From Trichuris trichiura (taxonomy: Eukaryota; Nematoda; Enoplea; Trichinellida; Trichuridae): DNA of 64,000 nucleotides. Below the pieces are notes generated by a model that did no database searches, was not told the DNA's origin, and was given only the letters and a program-made list of their open reading frames with translations. This document shows, in pieces, positions 10,496 to 21,660 of the stretch (position 1 is the first letter of the stretch; the number at the start of each line of letters is the position of its first letter). The translations under genes and the position numbers were made by a program. Where the stretch lies: positions 4,696,001-4,760,000 of the forward strand of contig JBAJFE010000004.1 of NCBI GenBank assembly GCA_037903355.1, read 5' to 3'.

Positions 10496-13400
10496 ATGGC
10501 CGAGAAGGAAAGCAGTAGCTTCCCGAAGTTAAATGGTGTGAACTACCATGACTGGCGGTTCAACATGGAGTGGATGCTGAAGAAAAAGAAATTATGGAAG
10601 TACGTTGATGGCTCGACTGTGCGACCGGAGCCCACTTCGGCAAACGTTGCTGAAGTTCAACGTTTTGACGAGCAGTCGGAGATTGCTCAGGCGACTATTG
10701 TGCTCGCAATTGAGCCACTGCAGCAGCAGCACGTTCGTGACTGCGAATCAGCCCGCGATGTGTGGCTGAAACTGGAAGCGGCTTTTGAGCCCAAGTCAAG
10801 GCCACGAATGATGCAGCTTACTCGTGCCTTGATCGAAAATAAGTGTGCTGAGACCGAGCCCATGGAAGACTACGTGACGCGTACGAAGCGTCTGGCGGCA
10901 CAGTTAAAGGAAGCTGGTCTCGAATTTAAGGACGATCAGTTGACAACGATTATGATTGCAAACCTCCCGTCAAGCTATGACTCAGTCGCTGCCGTTATCA
11001 TGAATTGGGACGAGCGCAAATATGTGTTCGACAACGTCAAAGAAGCATTGTTGACAGAATATTGCCGTAGGCAGCAGCAAGCTGCGCAGAGAGGTGATGC
11101 GACTGAAGCGTTGACGACGAAGACGAAAGTTAGTTGTGCGATGGTAAGGAAAAACATCGATCGAGGAGTTCAGCGCAGGGGAAAGATCGTCTGCTTCAGC
11201 TGCCGTAAAACGGGGCACATCGCTCGACAGTGTCGAAATAAATCGGCCTGGCAGGTGCAGAAGCAAGCGAAAGACAGTGGGCTAAATGTCCAATTGGAGG
11301 CAACGAATGCTGATGCTTTCATTCTCGACAGCGGTGCGACGCGCCACATCTGCAACAGGAAGGACTGGTTCTCAAAATTTCGTGCGACGGCGCCATCAAG
11401 CGTTTATTCTGCCGACGACAGTAAAGAAGCGTTAGTGGCCGAAGGCGTTGGCACGGTGGAAGTCACATTGTATTGTGGCGCGCATGGAATGCTCAATACT
11501 CATCTTCAGAACGTGTTGTACGTACCGAAGTGCCGCAGAAACTTAATTTCGGTTTCCTCTCTAGAAAAGACAGGCCATTACGTCGTCATCAAAAATAAAT
11601 TGGCCCGAATTTACGATGTTGAAACCAAGGCGTTGATCGCCGAGGCGTGCGCTCGCGACGGACTATATGTCCTCAGAGCCAAAATCAGAGGTAAGAATGG
11701 AATGGCCCTTAATGTAGAGAAAATTGATGGTGATGTGTGGCATAAGCGTTTCTGTCATGTGAGTAATAAGGTACTGGAAAAGACCGCGAGGCATAGTGCC
11801 GTCTCTGGCCTTGTAATCAGTGGTAATGTTCAGCCTCCCGCGTGTACAGACTGCATTGTTGGAAAATGCACACAGAGCAAGTGCGTCCCATCAAAGCGCC
11901 GGCAAACGAACAGAGTGCTGGAACTCGTGCACTCTGACATATGCGGCCCGATGCCAGTGAAGTCCCATGGAGGTGCGTTGTACTTCATGACGATAGTTGA
12001 TGATTTCAGTCGTAAAGTAATCGTGATGTGCCTGAAAGCTAAGTCAGAGGCAGCAGAGAGGCTGATGGAATTCATCCGAATGGCTGAGCGCCAAACAGGA
12101 CAAAAGGTGAAAACTATACGGACGGACAACGGCCTGGAATATTGCGGTACGATAATGTCCTCATTTTTAAAGAAGTCTGGCATTAAGCATGAGCGATCAA
12201 ATGTGGAAGCGCCACAAATGAACGGGGTCGCGGAAAGAGTCAACAGGACGTTGATGGACTTAGTTAGGTCCATGCTAAAATCAAGTGGTCTTCCGAAGCA
12301 GTTTTGGGCAGAAGCCGTAACGGCAGCAGCTTATGTAAGAAATCGCGTGTTGCATACGTCGAATAATTCAGTACCGGAAACATTATGGTTAGGCAAGTCT
12401 ATAAGTGTTAGACACTTACGAACTTATGGCTGCCTAGCATACGCGTACACGACCCGACAAGGTAGAAAGAAATTAGATGAGCGAGCAGAGCCGGGAATCA
12501 TGGTCGGCTATGGCATCCGTACCGTTGGTTACCGAATTTGGTTGCCGGGTAGAGACAATGGCATTGGTGAAGTCATTGAAACCAAGCATGTGAAATTTGT
12601 TGAAAATCGGATGGGCTTTAACACCCTATACAAAGTAGAAGATGTACGGCACGCAGCTCCGTCAGAGTGGGTGATAATCGACAGTGACCATGAAGATGAC
12701 GCAGCGGAACGAGAATCGAACGTTGGCACGTCTGTGTCTGATGCCCCGAAAAGCGAAGAATCTGAAGGACTTCGTGAGCTGCAAGCGACCAGTGAGGATT
12801 CCGAAGAAGTAAAACAGGTGAGGCGGCAGCCAATGAGGCGATGTGTCAAGAGAGCAAAAGAAAAGGAGCACGAAGTAAACTTTACAGCGCTCGCCGACCC
12901 TGGCAGCGTAAGCGAGGCGCTGTCTTCCCCAGACTCGGCAAACTGGAAGAGAGCCATGGATGAAGAATATGAAAGTTTGCTGAAACGTCAAACTTGGGTC
13001 GAAGTAGATCTTCCGGAAAAGGCTTCGTATATCGGAAGTAAATGGGTGTTTCGTCGGAAGCTCGACAGCACTGGCAGCGTTGAAAGATATAAGGCACGCC
13101 TAGTAGCCCAAGGTTTCGGTCAAAAGGCAGGCATTGACTACAGTGAAACATATGCGCCGGTAGTAAGTCTCACTGTGATTAGGTTTTTGCTTTCGTTGAG
13201 CATGCAGTTTGGTTGGCATGTGCGCCACGTGGATGTGAAGTCTGCATACTTATATGGAAAGCTAGCTGAGGAAATATATATGAAATTGCCAGAGGGCTAT
13301 GAGCACACCGTTGGTAAAGTTGCGAGACTTTTACGGCCAATCTATGGGCTGAAACAGTCTGGACGTGTGTGGAATGAAACGCTGACTGCATTTTTGGAGA

Positions 13401-14461
13401 AGCATGGTTTCCAAAGGCAGTGGTCTAGTAGCTGTGTTTATGTTTCATCAAATCAAATAATTATAGTTGTTTACGTTGACGACATCTTGTTGTTTCATTC
13501 GGACCCAAAGGAAATCGATAAGGTGGTTCAAGTCATGAAGGGCGAATATGACATTCATGACTTGGGTGAACTCAGTTATATTCTCGGTGTCAAAATTCAC
13601 AGGATGAAACATGAATTGCGAATGAGCCAATCAGCGTACATCGAGTCGATACTGCGAAAGTGCAGAATGGAGCTGTGTAAACCGGCGTCAACGCCGTTGG
13701 ACCCCAGCGTGGAACTGTCAGTCGCTGACTGTCCGAAGACTCAAGCGGAGCGGGACGAAATGGCCATGGTGCCTTATCGTGAATTAATTGGCAGTCTTAT
13801 GTACATAGCATTATCCACGCGCCCCGATATTCTCTTCGCCGTAACCAAGTTGTCGCAGTATAATTCCGATCCCGGCCGCGTGCACTGGAATCAGCTAAAA
13901 CACGTGTTGCGTTACCTTAGCGCGACAAAAGACTGTGAATTAACGTTTAAAAGAGGATATGGCAGCACGATTGAAATTCACTGTGATGCAGATTGGGCAG
14001 GTGATGTAGATGACCGGAAGTCATGGACCGGAATAACAGTGAAAGTTGGAGGAAACTTAGTCGGCTGGATCTCTAAAAAGCAGCAGTGTGTAGCCAGCTC
14101 AACAATGGAAGCGGAATACATGGCGTTGGCTGCAGCTGCAAAGGAAGCGAAATGGCTGCACATGATGTTTAAGGAACTGAAACTGGACGACCGCATGTCC
14201 TTGCCTGTCGCTGTGTTTTGTGACAATCAGTCTGCGATAAAATTCGCAAGTAATCGAATAGAAAAGTCACGTACTCGACACATTGACATTGCGTATCATG
14301 TTGCACGCGAAATGGTCCAGGAGGCGACAGCGACGTTGAAGTACATACCTTCCAACGAGAACGTTGCAGACGTGTTAACGAAAACCCTACGTCCAGTTAT
14401 GCAGAAAAGGGCATTGGAAATGCTGAACATGAAAAGTCAAGAAATAGGGGGGCATTGTTAG
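10496..14461 (+). CDS. Copia gag-pol polyprotein, 1321 residues, intact
   Basis: The first ATG in frame is at 10496 and the TAG at 14459-14461 lies inside the 3' LTR. Domains in order: gag (from FPKLNGVNYHDW); a CCHC zinc knuckle, CFSCRKTGHIARQC; an aspartic protease with DSGATRHIC; GAG-pre-integrase with WHKRFCHV and CTDC; an integrase core with HSDICGP, RTDNG and an AERVNR glutamate; a reverse transcriptase with YVDDILLF; RNase H with CDADWAGD, STMEAEYMA and CDNQSA. All catalytic acidic residues are present and there is no stop or frameshift. The fusion of gag and pol in one frame is typical of many Copia elements. It encodes the whole replication and integration machinery. Confidence 0.96.
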   Translation: MAEKESSSFPKLNGVNYHDWRFNMEWMLKKKKLWKYVDGSTVRPEPTSANVAEVQRFDEQSEIAQATIVLAIEPLQQQHVRDCESARDVWLKLEAAFEPKSRPRMMQLTRALIENKCAETEPMEDYVTRTKRLAAQLKEAGLEFKDDQLTTIMIANLPSSYDSVAAVIMNWDERKYVFDNVKEALLTEYCRRQQQAAQRGDATEALTTKTKVSCAMVRKNIDRGVQRRGKIVCFSCRKTGHIARQCRNKSAWQVQKQAKDSGLNVQLEATNADAFILDSGATRHICNRKDWFSKFRATAPSSVYSADDSKEALVAEGVGTVEVTLYCGAHGMLNTHLQNVLYVPKCRRNLISVSSLEKTGHYVVIKNKLARIYDVETKALIAEACARDGLYVLRAKIRGKNGMALNVEKIDGDVWHKRFCHVSNKVLEKTARHSAVSGLVISGNVQPPACTDCIVGKCTQSKCVPSKRRQTNRVLELVHSDICGPMPVKSHGGALYFMTIVDDFSRKVIVMCLKAKSEAAERLMEFIRMAERQTGQKVKTIRTDNGLEYCGTIMSSFLKKSGIKHERSNVEAPQMNGVAERVNRTLMDLVRSMLKSSGLPKQFWAEAVTAAAYVRNRVLHTSNNSVPETLWLGKSISVRHLRTYGCLAYAYTTRQGRKKLDERAEPGIMVGYGIRTVGYRIWLPGRDNGIGEVIETKHVKFVENRMGFNTLYKVEDVRHAAPSEWVIIDSDHEDDAAERESNVGTSVSDAPKSEESEGLRELQATSEDSEEVKQVRRQPMRRCVKRAKEKEHEVNFTALADPGSVSEALSSPDSANWKRAMDEEYESLLKRQTWVEVDLPEKASYIGSKWVFRRKLDSTGSVERYKARLVAQGFGQKAGIDYSETYAPVVSLTVIRFLLSLSMQFGWHVRHVDVKSAYLYGKLAEEIYMKLPEGYEHTVGKVARLLRPIYGLKQSGRVWNETLTAFLEKHGFQRQWSSSCVYVSSNQIIIVVYVDDILLFHSDPKEIDKVVQVMKGEYDIHDLGELSYILGVKIHRMKHELRMSQSAYIESILRKCRMELCKPASTPLDPSVELSVADCPKTQAERDEMAMVPYRELIGSLMYIALSTRPDILFAVTKLSQYNSDPGRVHWNQLKHVLRYLSATKDCELTFKRGYGSTIEIHCDADWAGDVDDRKSWTGITVKVGGNLVGWISKKQQCVASSTMEAEYMALAAAAKEAKWLHMMFKELKLDDRMSLPVAVFCDNQSAIKFASNRIEKSRTRHIDIAYHVAREMVQEATATLKYIPSNENVADVLTKTLRPVMQKRALEMLNMKSQEIGGHC
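14446..14452 (+). promoter_or_regulatory. Copia polypurine tract
   Basis: AGGGGGG lies just upstream of the 3' LTR, in the position where the plus-strand DNA primer is formed. Confidence 0.75.
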
Positions 14462-14599
14462 GATTTCTATACCTTTTCATACTGTATACTTTGTACCTGA
14501 ATACTAATCACTGTATTGCTGGTGTGTCACTTAGCGTGTGTCGCGCAGTACGGTGTGTCCTGTCGTGTCTCTAGTAAACTGGTCTACGGATCCTCATCA
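14456..14599 (+). repeat. Copia 3' LTR (144 bp)
   Basis: Near-identical to 10230-10375. It lacks one GT in the GTGTGTGT run and carries CTCTAG for CTCAAG and TCTACGG for TCCACGG. Confidence 0.93.
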
Positions 14600-14736
14600 T
14601 CATGTGCCAATATTGTGCATCAATTTAGACGAGTCCAGACTACTACTTGTCGTCATTGCTTCATACTCTAATAAACAGTATCGTTCCTAACTTCTGCCTG
14701 AACAATGATTCCAAATAGTGACACAAGTATCTCGTC

Positions 14737-14964
14737 GTTGTTCTTCTGGTTCACGGGTTTGGCCTGTTGGATGTATCTGTAAGTAAACTTCGAAAAGCCC
14801 TACCAACGAATGGATGAGCAGATTGTTAAAGAAATTACAGAAAAAATCGAATACCGCACATTTCGGAACTGCTCGTGTTCCGTCGTCAGCAGTGTTGGTA
14901 GGGCATTTTGAAGTTTACTTACAGATACATCCGACAGGCCAAACCCGTGAACCAGAGGAACAAC
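14737..14964 (-). mobile_element. Foldback element with a central hammerhead-like motif
   Basis: Arms 14737-14808 and 14893-14964 are inverted repeats of about 70 bp (GTTGTTCTTCTGGTTCACGG... and its complement with few mismatches). The loop, read on the minus strand, has CTGACGA, a GGAAC/GTTCC hairpin and GAAATG, a decayed form of GAAAGC. The loop also shares CCCTACCAACGAATGGATGA with the Penelope-like element at 24.66 kb. No coding capacity. Confidence 0.6.
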
Positions 14965-16322
14965 CATGAAACAACCAAACCATCTTAAAAGGCACCCAGT
15001 CTTTCAATACAAGTATCTGTGTAAAAAATAATCGTGCCTATCCGCCGTAACAAAGGCGAACAGGTAAAGGTCTCACTAAGTGGATACACGATTTATCAAA
15101 AAATACCGTTCCAGCAGCAGACTGACCCGACCTGAATTAATTTACACCTCAAATTCAGATATAGTGAAAACCCAAATAAACACTTTGTCCTACACATTAC
15201 CTTTATTCTGTAATTAAAAAATTCCGAAGGCTAAGTTCATTGTGCGCTGCACGTTTTGGTAAAAATCATGTCAACCATTCCTTGCCACTGTAGTCTATCT
15301 TCAGAAAAATACTCTCTAGCGAATATTGGAAAAAGCTGTGGAAAAAAATCTGGAGGAAAAACAGGTTACTTCATTACAACCCATGCTGTCTTCATTACTT
15401 ATAATGCATCTTTTCGTCCGACCACCTTTCGTGAGGGTCATCCGACTCCTATAGCGCGCAGAAGGACTTTATAGCCTGGTCAGCAAGAGATAAACGCAGA
15501 AGGTTCTGAGCTTCAGAAAAACACTTATCCCTGTCATCTGTGGTATGATAAAGCAACGAAAGAGAAAAGCGGGTCAGACTTGAGAGTGGGTCACGCCATT
15601 GGAGCTCCTGCCAATCATAGTGGTTCGTGACTCGCTGATAGCAACGCTTACGTCATATTGCAGTGGGATATATGGGATTAGGCACCATATCATTCTTCTT
15701 ACTCAGGAAAGACTAAGGCGGCAAGGCCAGAAAAATGTTGACTGCTCCGATTAAGCAGATATCTTCCGCGGGGTTATCGTTCGTCAAGGCTACGTCATAT
15801 TAAAGGGGCTTCAATACACTTTTTTTTATCATTCCGCCACGTTGAACACGAACCTGTGGCTTTCGACAGCTATCTCTCTTCACAAATCGCGCAATAAGCA
15901 CGGTTCCTATGCATATCAAATACTCTTCCGACCGTTGCTAGCAATGCATAAGCTTTGGTTTTGCTCTGCAAAGAGTTACTGGAAGCACTGTTGCATTGTC
16001 TCGGACAACTGTGACTTCAAGTTTCCAGAAGGGCTGTATCAAGTCATTTCGCATTTCTGTACAGCTACTGTCTTCTGCAACTCCTTGACAAAGTACGAAT
16101 AAGATGTCTAAATGAATATGGAACAGCAAGGCATTACAATTCAAACTGAGACATACCTCGTCAAAAAAATTAGTATTTACTTGTCAACAATAGAATTTAG
16201 GCAAAGCTTCGAATCGCGCCCTCCCAGTAACAGACAATGATCCTGCACATCACTTGTAAGACGCACTTCAGTTACAGTAGCTGCGTTGTTGTTGTTCCAT
16301 CTGTTTTCGAAAGTTTTGCGTG
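14965..16322. other. Upstream region of the histone gene, no other gene called
   Basis: An 86-codon plus-strand frame (15842-16102) overlaps a 68-codon minus-strand frame. Neither shows a domain or clear splice sites. No TATA box could be placed with confidence. Confidence 0.4.
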
Positions 16323-16814
16323 ATGGCTCTAACAAAGAAGACTGGCAGACTTTTAGGTTCCCATGGAAGCCGTTCTCCATCCCAAACTAGTGAACTGAAA
16401 GAAAAGCTGTACGGCAAAGATCATCGACGCAGAGATAGTCGCTCTTCGAAGCATTCGTCGTCAAAGTCCGTAAAGGCTCGCTCTGACAAGGGAAACAAGA
16501 CGGTAACAGAAAAGAACCGTCGGCGTCGTCGCCCGGGCGTGTTAGCCCTAAGGGAGATTCGATTATTTCAAAAAGGAACGGAGTTGTTAATTCGTCGACG
16601 TCCCTTCCAGCGCGTCGTTCGTGACGTTGCACAGCGTCAGGGCAAGCCTGAGTTGAAGTTTCAGCGTATTGCTTTGGAAGCATTGCAGACTGCAGCCGAG
16701 GCTTATTTGATCGGCCTGATGGAAGACACAAATCTGGCCACTATCCATGCAAAGCGGCAAACCATTATGCCACGAGACTTGCGTTTAGCCCTTCGTCTTC
16801 GCGGCGACCGGTGA
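16323..16814 (+). CDS. Divergent histone H3 variant, probable CENP-A/cenH3
   Basis: 163 codons without an intron, starting at the ATG at 16323 and ending TGA. Residues from about 68 onward are an H3 fold: [13 protein letters not shown] (alpha-N start), [10 protein letters not shown] (alpha-1), [21 protein letters not shown] (alpha-2), [21 protein letters not shown] (alpha-3). The first 67 residues share nothing with the conserved H3 tail and are rich in Ser, Arg and Lys. Loop 1 ([10 protein letters not shown]) is one residue longer than in H3 (DFKTDLRFQ). A divergent tail and a longer loop 1 are the marks of CENP-A, which replaces H3 in centromeric nucleosomes and seeds the kinetochore. AATAAA follows at 16914. 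A donor-like GTGAGT overlaps the stop, but the ending RGDR then stop fits H3 (RGERA). H3-fold identity is certain; centromeric role is likely. Confidence 0.88.
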   Translation: MALTKKTGRLLGSHGSRSPSQTSELKEKLYGKDHRRRDSRSSKHSSSKSVKARSDKGNKTVTEKNRRRRRPGVLALREIRLFQKGTELLIRRRPFQRVVRDVAQRQGKPELKFQRIALEALQTAAEAYLIGLMEDTNLATIHAKRQTIMPRDLRLALRLRGDR

Positions 16815-16913
16815 GTCAGACACTTAGCAATTGCACGTTCGTGCCGCTTTTCATAATATTTTATGCTTTCGCGTTATTTATTCCCCGTATATTATACTGT
16901 TGCGTGATTATCC

Positions 16914-16919
16914 AATAAA
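16914..16919 (+). promoter_or_regulatory. Polyadenylation signal of the H3 variant
   Basis: AATAAA lies about 100 bp after the stop. A polyadenylated mRNA, rather than a histone stem-loop 3' end, fits a replication-independent H3 variant. No histone stem-loop was seen. Confidence 0.65.
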
Positions 16920-17169
16920 CAGTTACCGTTGGGATATCTTGTCGGTGAATTTGAATGTAAAGTAAAGATGCTTTAGTCGTGCGTTGCAGACACGTTACAA
17001 GGCCTCAAATGTGACTGCAAAGAAGGAAAGCATGAGACCGACTATGCTCAGACAGAAACAGCGCAGTTTATATAAGCGCCGCTTGCGTGGTGTTCTTATC
17101 AAAGGAATGTAGGCGTTCAAATCACAGCAATGCCGCAGCGAGAAAACGTATGGTGTCAGTGTACATTAC

Positions 17170-17310
17170 GATTATCGCTGACGGCAGGACAAGATTGGTC
17201 CCGAAAGCTCCTAAACTGTTACGTTTGTTCTGAATTTTCCTTAATAATTGTGCATCCATTTGTCGGTAGAGCATCTGCTTCGGTTATTTCAGAAATCATA
17301 AACAAGCAAT
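17170..17310 (+). mobile_element. Penelope-derived fragment with hammerhead-like motif
   Basis: 17178-17212 reads CTGACGG, a GGAC/GTCCC hairpin and GAAAGCTCC. The next 80 bp match the Penelope-like element at 25950-26030, including CCTTAATAATTG and GTAGAGCATCTGCTTCGG. It is a short relic without coding sequence. Confidence 0.6.
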
Positions 17311-19490
17311 GAAAAACTGTAAGGAGGAAACTCCTTTGTGAAAATGGTGTCAGTGTATCCGCGACGCTCAAAGGCAATTATTGACTAGTCGACAGAAGAC
17401 TGAAATGCTCGGGCAACTTGCCCACGTGTACGCGTCAACATTTTTCTGTCAAAAAGTGATCGATTCTAGAGCAGCTGCTCTACCGCTCACTGACTGCAGA
17501 AGCTGACTTTTCAATATTAACCGTCGCTTCTAACCGAAAAAATGTTAGGAAGTTTGCAGTGGCATTCGGCATCCATTTTTGCGCTTCCATCTAAGCGACA
17601 TAGCAAAGATATAAGGCGGCTCCATAGCTAAATACAGCTCTGCTGCCTTGTCGAATAATTTACTATTTATCTAATGGTCACACAAATTAAGGAAATGCAT
17701 TGGTGCAGACTACTGGCAAAATTGAGAGCGAGCCTTGGAATCACGAACGAACTTTGCGTTGTTACGGCATTGGCATTGCACTACTCTATCGCCTTACTTT
17801 GGTCAAGAACATGACCAAGATCGCTTAAGCCGCAGAGCCATGGCGGCGCGAATGGTCGCCAAGAACGAGACAAATAGAACAGCGTTACTGGGCGAAGACT
17901 ATTTGCGCTGAAAGACGTTCTAGCTCACCCGCAACTCAACAATCGAACGTGATAAAGTTTACCGAGAGAGAACGCAACGGACGCGCTGCCGCAGTCGCCT
18001 AGGCGATGTCGCTACGAGTAAACCGAACGGGTTGCAGCTGCTATTAATTTTACTCGACGTGCTCCCTTTCACTGTGTTGCGCCTGACGTCACCTATCACA
18101 TCAGCAAGCGGAACCTGACGTTCGCGCGTATTGGGTTGACTGCGTGACGCTTTGGCTTTCAGCGCGGTAACGAGCAGAATGGTTGCGTATGGGTAATGCA
18201 TTTCGACGTACATACAAGGGGAAATCTTCTGGTTGAGAGAGCTAGGCTTGATGAGAAGCCAGAAACAATCCTGAACTTTGAGTGAACGTTCAACCTGTTA
18301 TGTATGATCAGTAAAGTGACCCTCTAAGCATGCGCAAGGACTAATATCGATCAAAGCGACTGGTGAGCAGATCCTTGATTCCTGCTCTATTTACCGAAGT
18401 AGGTAGGCACGGTAGACGAGCACTTGTACGGTTGAGAAATGAAAAACCAGAACTGGAACTTCCTCTCTAACCTGCTGCACCTGCGTTTAAATCAGCCTAA
18501 GCGGTAAGACGTCGTGCTGCAGGAAATACACGGTTGCCTTTTAGTGCCGGCGAATCTAATCAAGGCCATGCCGTGCACGCAGACACGGTTCGCAGCCTCT
18601 GTTCAGAATGACTTGTGAGGTTGAAAGCTAGCTCAGTGCTTCACGATGAGTACTTCGCAAATCCACCTTGCTGAAGAGTCACGAACAGTGTAGACATTGT
18701 TCACTTGAGTAAGGTCTGCTTTTGATTCCGTTAAAATACGCTTCTTGCCGTGCGCGTAGTTCAAGTCACTTCTTGGCGAAAAGCATTCAATTGGAACGAT
18801 GCATTTTGTCTCATAACACTTCGCCTCTGATTATATGACACGAGGTAGCGCTAAGAAGACACACGTCAATACATTGCAGTTGTCAAGAAGAATTTTAGAG
18901 GAAAAGTGCATTTAGTGATAGCTCTTTCTGTTACAGTCGTATACTGGTGCCTTGAAGCTAGCAGCAGCGTTGTATGAAAGTGTAGCTGATCTACTTTTGT
19001 GGCTCCTGTCAACGTGCTCCTAGCTACAGGAAGATTTACTGTCAGTTATTCGACGCAGGGACTATTTTATCTTTCAGTCAACTGGACGTCGCTAACTCAC
19101 TGAATCTAGCACGTCTGCTTTCCCATATCAGCTCCTGACATAATAGTTCAACGTTCAGGTGAAGCGGAAGACAGTGCCAAATCTAAGCCTTATATATAAA
19201 ACTCAAACAGCAACTTTCAGGGAAACCTTTGCGTAGCTACTGCTTGAAGGCACCGCGACGGTGGTAGGTACGTCAACCAACGCTCTGATATGGTAAGGCG
19301 AATGTAGTCGAATGCGTGAAGAAAATCTGTCTAATTTGAGCTCAGCGCAGCGGTCACTCATTTCGTGTTTGGCCACTCGTTTTGTACTCAGCGAATGGAA
19401 AACACCATCGCAGCATCGAATCTGATCCGCCGTCTGCCCGCATAAGTACACAACACGCCAAGCAATACGTCACAACTACGGCTTGCAGAC
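17311..19490. other. Long stretch without recognisable genes
   Basis: No frame over 85 codons and no domain, LTR or inverted terminal repeat was recognised. GC-rich patches occur near 17940-18130. Confidence 0.45.
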
Positions 19491-19496
19491 GTCACG

Positions 19497-19534
19497 CGGC
19501 AGTGCCAGCATTGGTGACGTGAGCGAGTGACAGG
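19497..19534. repeat. Left arm of an inverted repeat flanking the Gypsy element
   Basis: The 20-mer GTGACGTGAGCGAGTGACAG here occurs as its reverse complement at about 22594-22613. Flanking bases are also similar (GCGGCAGTGCCAGC and CCGCAGCGCTGACGCC). The Gypsy copy therefore seems to sit inside an older foldback. Confidence 0.5.
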
Positions 19535-20255
19535 CTGCACCCTGCGTCGCCTTTATTTTACATAATTTATAGATCACGTGAAACTATGCACCACTGTTAC
19601 ATTTCGAAGGTGTCGACTTTGTCTATATTTAATTTAAGTTTACATGGCGCACACTATCTGTGCAGAGAAGGAAAAACGAGCTGCACAACATCATCTTCCT
19701 ATTGCGCATGAAAAGAGCCAACCTCTGATGGCAGCAAAAACTTTTACGTAAACCTAAACGATTCGACCTATACATGCCAACAGTTTCCGAAGACTGGAAA
19801 ATCCGAAGCGGCAGCAACTTTCCCTGATCACCGTAGTTAACGTTTTTCAGCTGAACAAGACCAAAAAATAGAGGACTGTGGCAATACTGGGCAGTGAACT
19901 GGTCCCCCTCAGAGCGCAGTGGGACGATGTTTCGCTTTGCCTGGCGCTGACAATGTCCTCCCTATGGTTATAGGGATGCGGCCGTATTGAGGTTGCGTCT
20001 AGCGGGTGAGGTCACCTCCTCGATCATGCGCCGCCCCCTTCAGGTTACCGACCAACGAGTCGTTCACCCCAGAGTGGCCCAAATTTGTCTATATAAGATT
20101 ACGGGAACTGAGGTTTGAGTGAGTTTTTCTGTCTGTTTCTCCCTGATCGTTTGATCGTTCCATCGCTGTTTTGTATCTAGTCATCACCTCAGTGTTCTGT
20201 GTTAATAAACCAGTAAGTCCCAGGGGCATTCGCCTACAAGCTAACGAGGCTTTAA

Positions 20256-21660
20256 TGGACAGAAGCCAGGATGATAAGTCCCTTGAATTACGGCTGGTCC
20301 TGGAGTATGATGGATCAGGAAAACAGGCGATCAAAGAAGGGATCGAGCAAGTAGAGCTACTGTGCAAGCTGCGCGAGATAGTTGATACTGCAACCGTCAT
20401 ACTCATACACCTCAGGGTCAGGGCCCTCGCCGTGTTCCTTCAGTTACAGGATGAGGAAAAAAGGAGTTCCGTTAGAGTGACGGAAGCTCTACTAACCGCT
20501 TTCGCAGCCGACCTTTATAGTGCCTACAAGTAGTTCATCACAAGAAAGTTCAGCGCGAAGAAGCGCCAGAGGTCTTTCTGGCTGCACTGCAAACGGTGGC
20601 CTCATGTTCTAGCGGTGTCCCTGAGAGAACACTGGTAGGTGCCTTAGTGAGTGGCCTGCTGGAACATTTCCGAAAACTGCTGAAAGCTGGAACGCGTATG
20701 GATGATCTTAGCTTGAACCGAATCATGAGACGAGTTCGGGCGATCATCAAGGATGAGCGCCCCATAGGCGTTCAGGATGTTTGTCTCGGCGCCAGAAACT
20801 CCTAGGCGCGATTGCAAACGGAAGGCTCAGCGCGACGATGCTTCGCATGCGATGGTTTAGACCATTTCGCAAGGAACTGTACTACTCGAACTCAAGGACA
20901 AAGGCATGACTACAAAGGTAAGAGACCTGATTACGAGCCTCAGACGCAAAACCGTCGTCGCAGAAGATCTGGCGCAATAAATCTCAAGCCTCAGGGAAAC
21001 GAGTGCGAGGAGAACTGCTGGCGCCGGCATTCTCCCCTCACAGACTATGATAGGGGCGCTGCCGACCCGTCCAACTAGAGATCGATGGCGTAGAACGAAA
21101 CGGCTTGGTGGGCAGTGGATGCTCAAAGTGTGTCGCTCACGTTTCGTGCTGCGCAAGCTGGAGGAAAAGCCCGGCTAGCATAGTTGCGGTAGACGCTGGA
21201 GAGATACGTTGCCAAGGCCTGGGAATGGTGTAGCTACAGTCAGCTGAGGGAGGCCAGGCTAGAGTCGATGTGGTTGTGACTGCTAGGAAACCGTTGGGTT
21301 TCGACTTCATTCTTACAATGAATGCAGTGACGGTCCTGCGCGGAGTGTCCATCAACCCTCGACGCCACGAGCGATTTGGAACGGAACGCAAAGAGATCAG
21401 TGCCGCAGGCGTTGCCAGCATGAAGTTGGAGGAAAGGAACTTCACGCTGACATTTGACCCTGTCGCCTGTTGTCAGACTGCTGCTTGGAGATAGCCTGAC
21501 GCTGGAGGACAGGACATCCTCTGGAACAAGATCAAAGGATATGTGCCAGAGGCCAGAGCCAAGTCCGCATACACAGAAGAGTTGCAGAATTAGATTGAAA
21601 ACCGCTGGTTAGTGCCGTATGATGAAACGAATACGGACCAGCGAAAAGGCTGTTAAGCAA
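20256..21660 (+). pseudogene. Gypsy gag-protease-RT start, broken
   Basis: A gag-like frame (20256-20531, with DRSQDDKSLELRLVLEY) ends in a stop. Further gag follows at 20596-20803, then a CCHC knuckle CFACDGLDHFARNC at about 20836-20880. A protease region has GSGCSKCVAH near 21110 and FDFILTMNAVTVLRGV at about 21300. Then IENRWLVPYDE at about 21600 marks the beginning of RT. Frames shift several times. It cannot make a full polyprotein. Confidence 0.7.

Larger units (their letters stand above)
10230..14599 (+). mobile_element. Intact Ty1/copia LTR retrotransposon
   Basis: The 5' LTR is 10230-10375 and the 3' LTR 14456-14599, both TGTTAGG...CATCA. They differ only by one GT dinucleotide and about three substitutions. 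A perfect 5-bp target duplication, TCATG, lies at 10225-10229 and 14600-14604. The primer-binding site, polypurine tract and one uninterrupted gag-pol frame are all present. Near-identical LTRs and an unbroken frame point to a young, possibly still mobile copy. Confidence 0.96.

Noticed and set aside
11830..12957. Long minus-strand frames within the Copia gag-pol
   Set aside because: They are antisense shadows of the intact polyprotein and show no domain.
15842..16102. Possible exon upstream of the histone gene
   Set aside because: Open on both strands, no domain and no consistent splice partners. Retained only as an unassigned stretch.
16800..16814. GTGAGT at the end of the histone gene as a splice donor
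   Set aside because: The reading RLRGDR and stop coincides with the normal H3 end (RIRGERA), and AATAAA follows at 100 bp. A further exon is not needed.
17266..17290. tRNA-like D-arm text (GGTAGAGCATCTGC) near the Penelope relic
   Set aside because: The same text is part of the Penelope-derived sequence at 26.0 kb, and no T-arm or acceptor stem follows.
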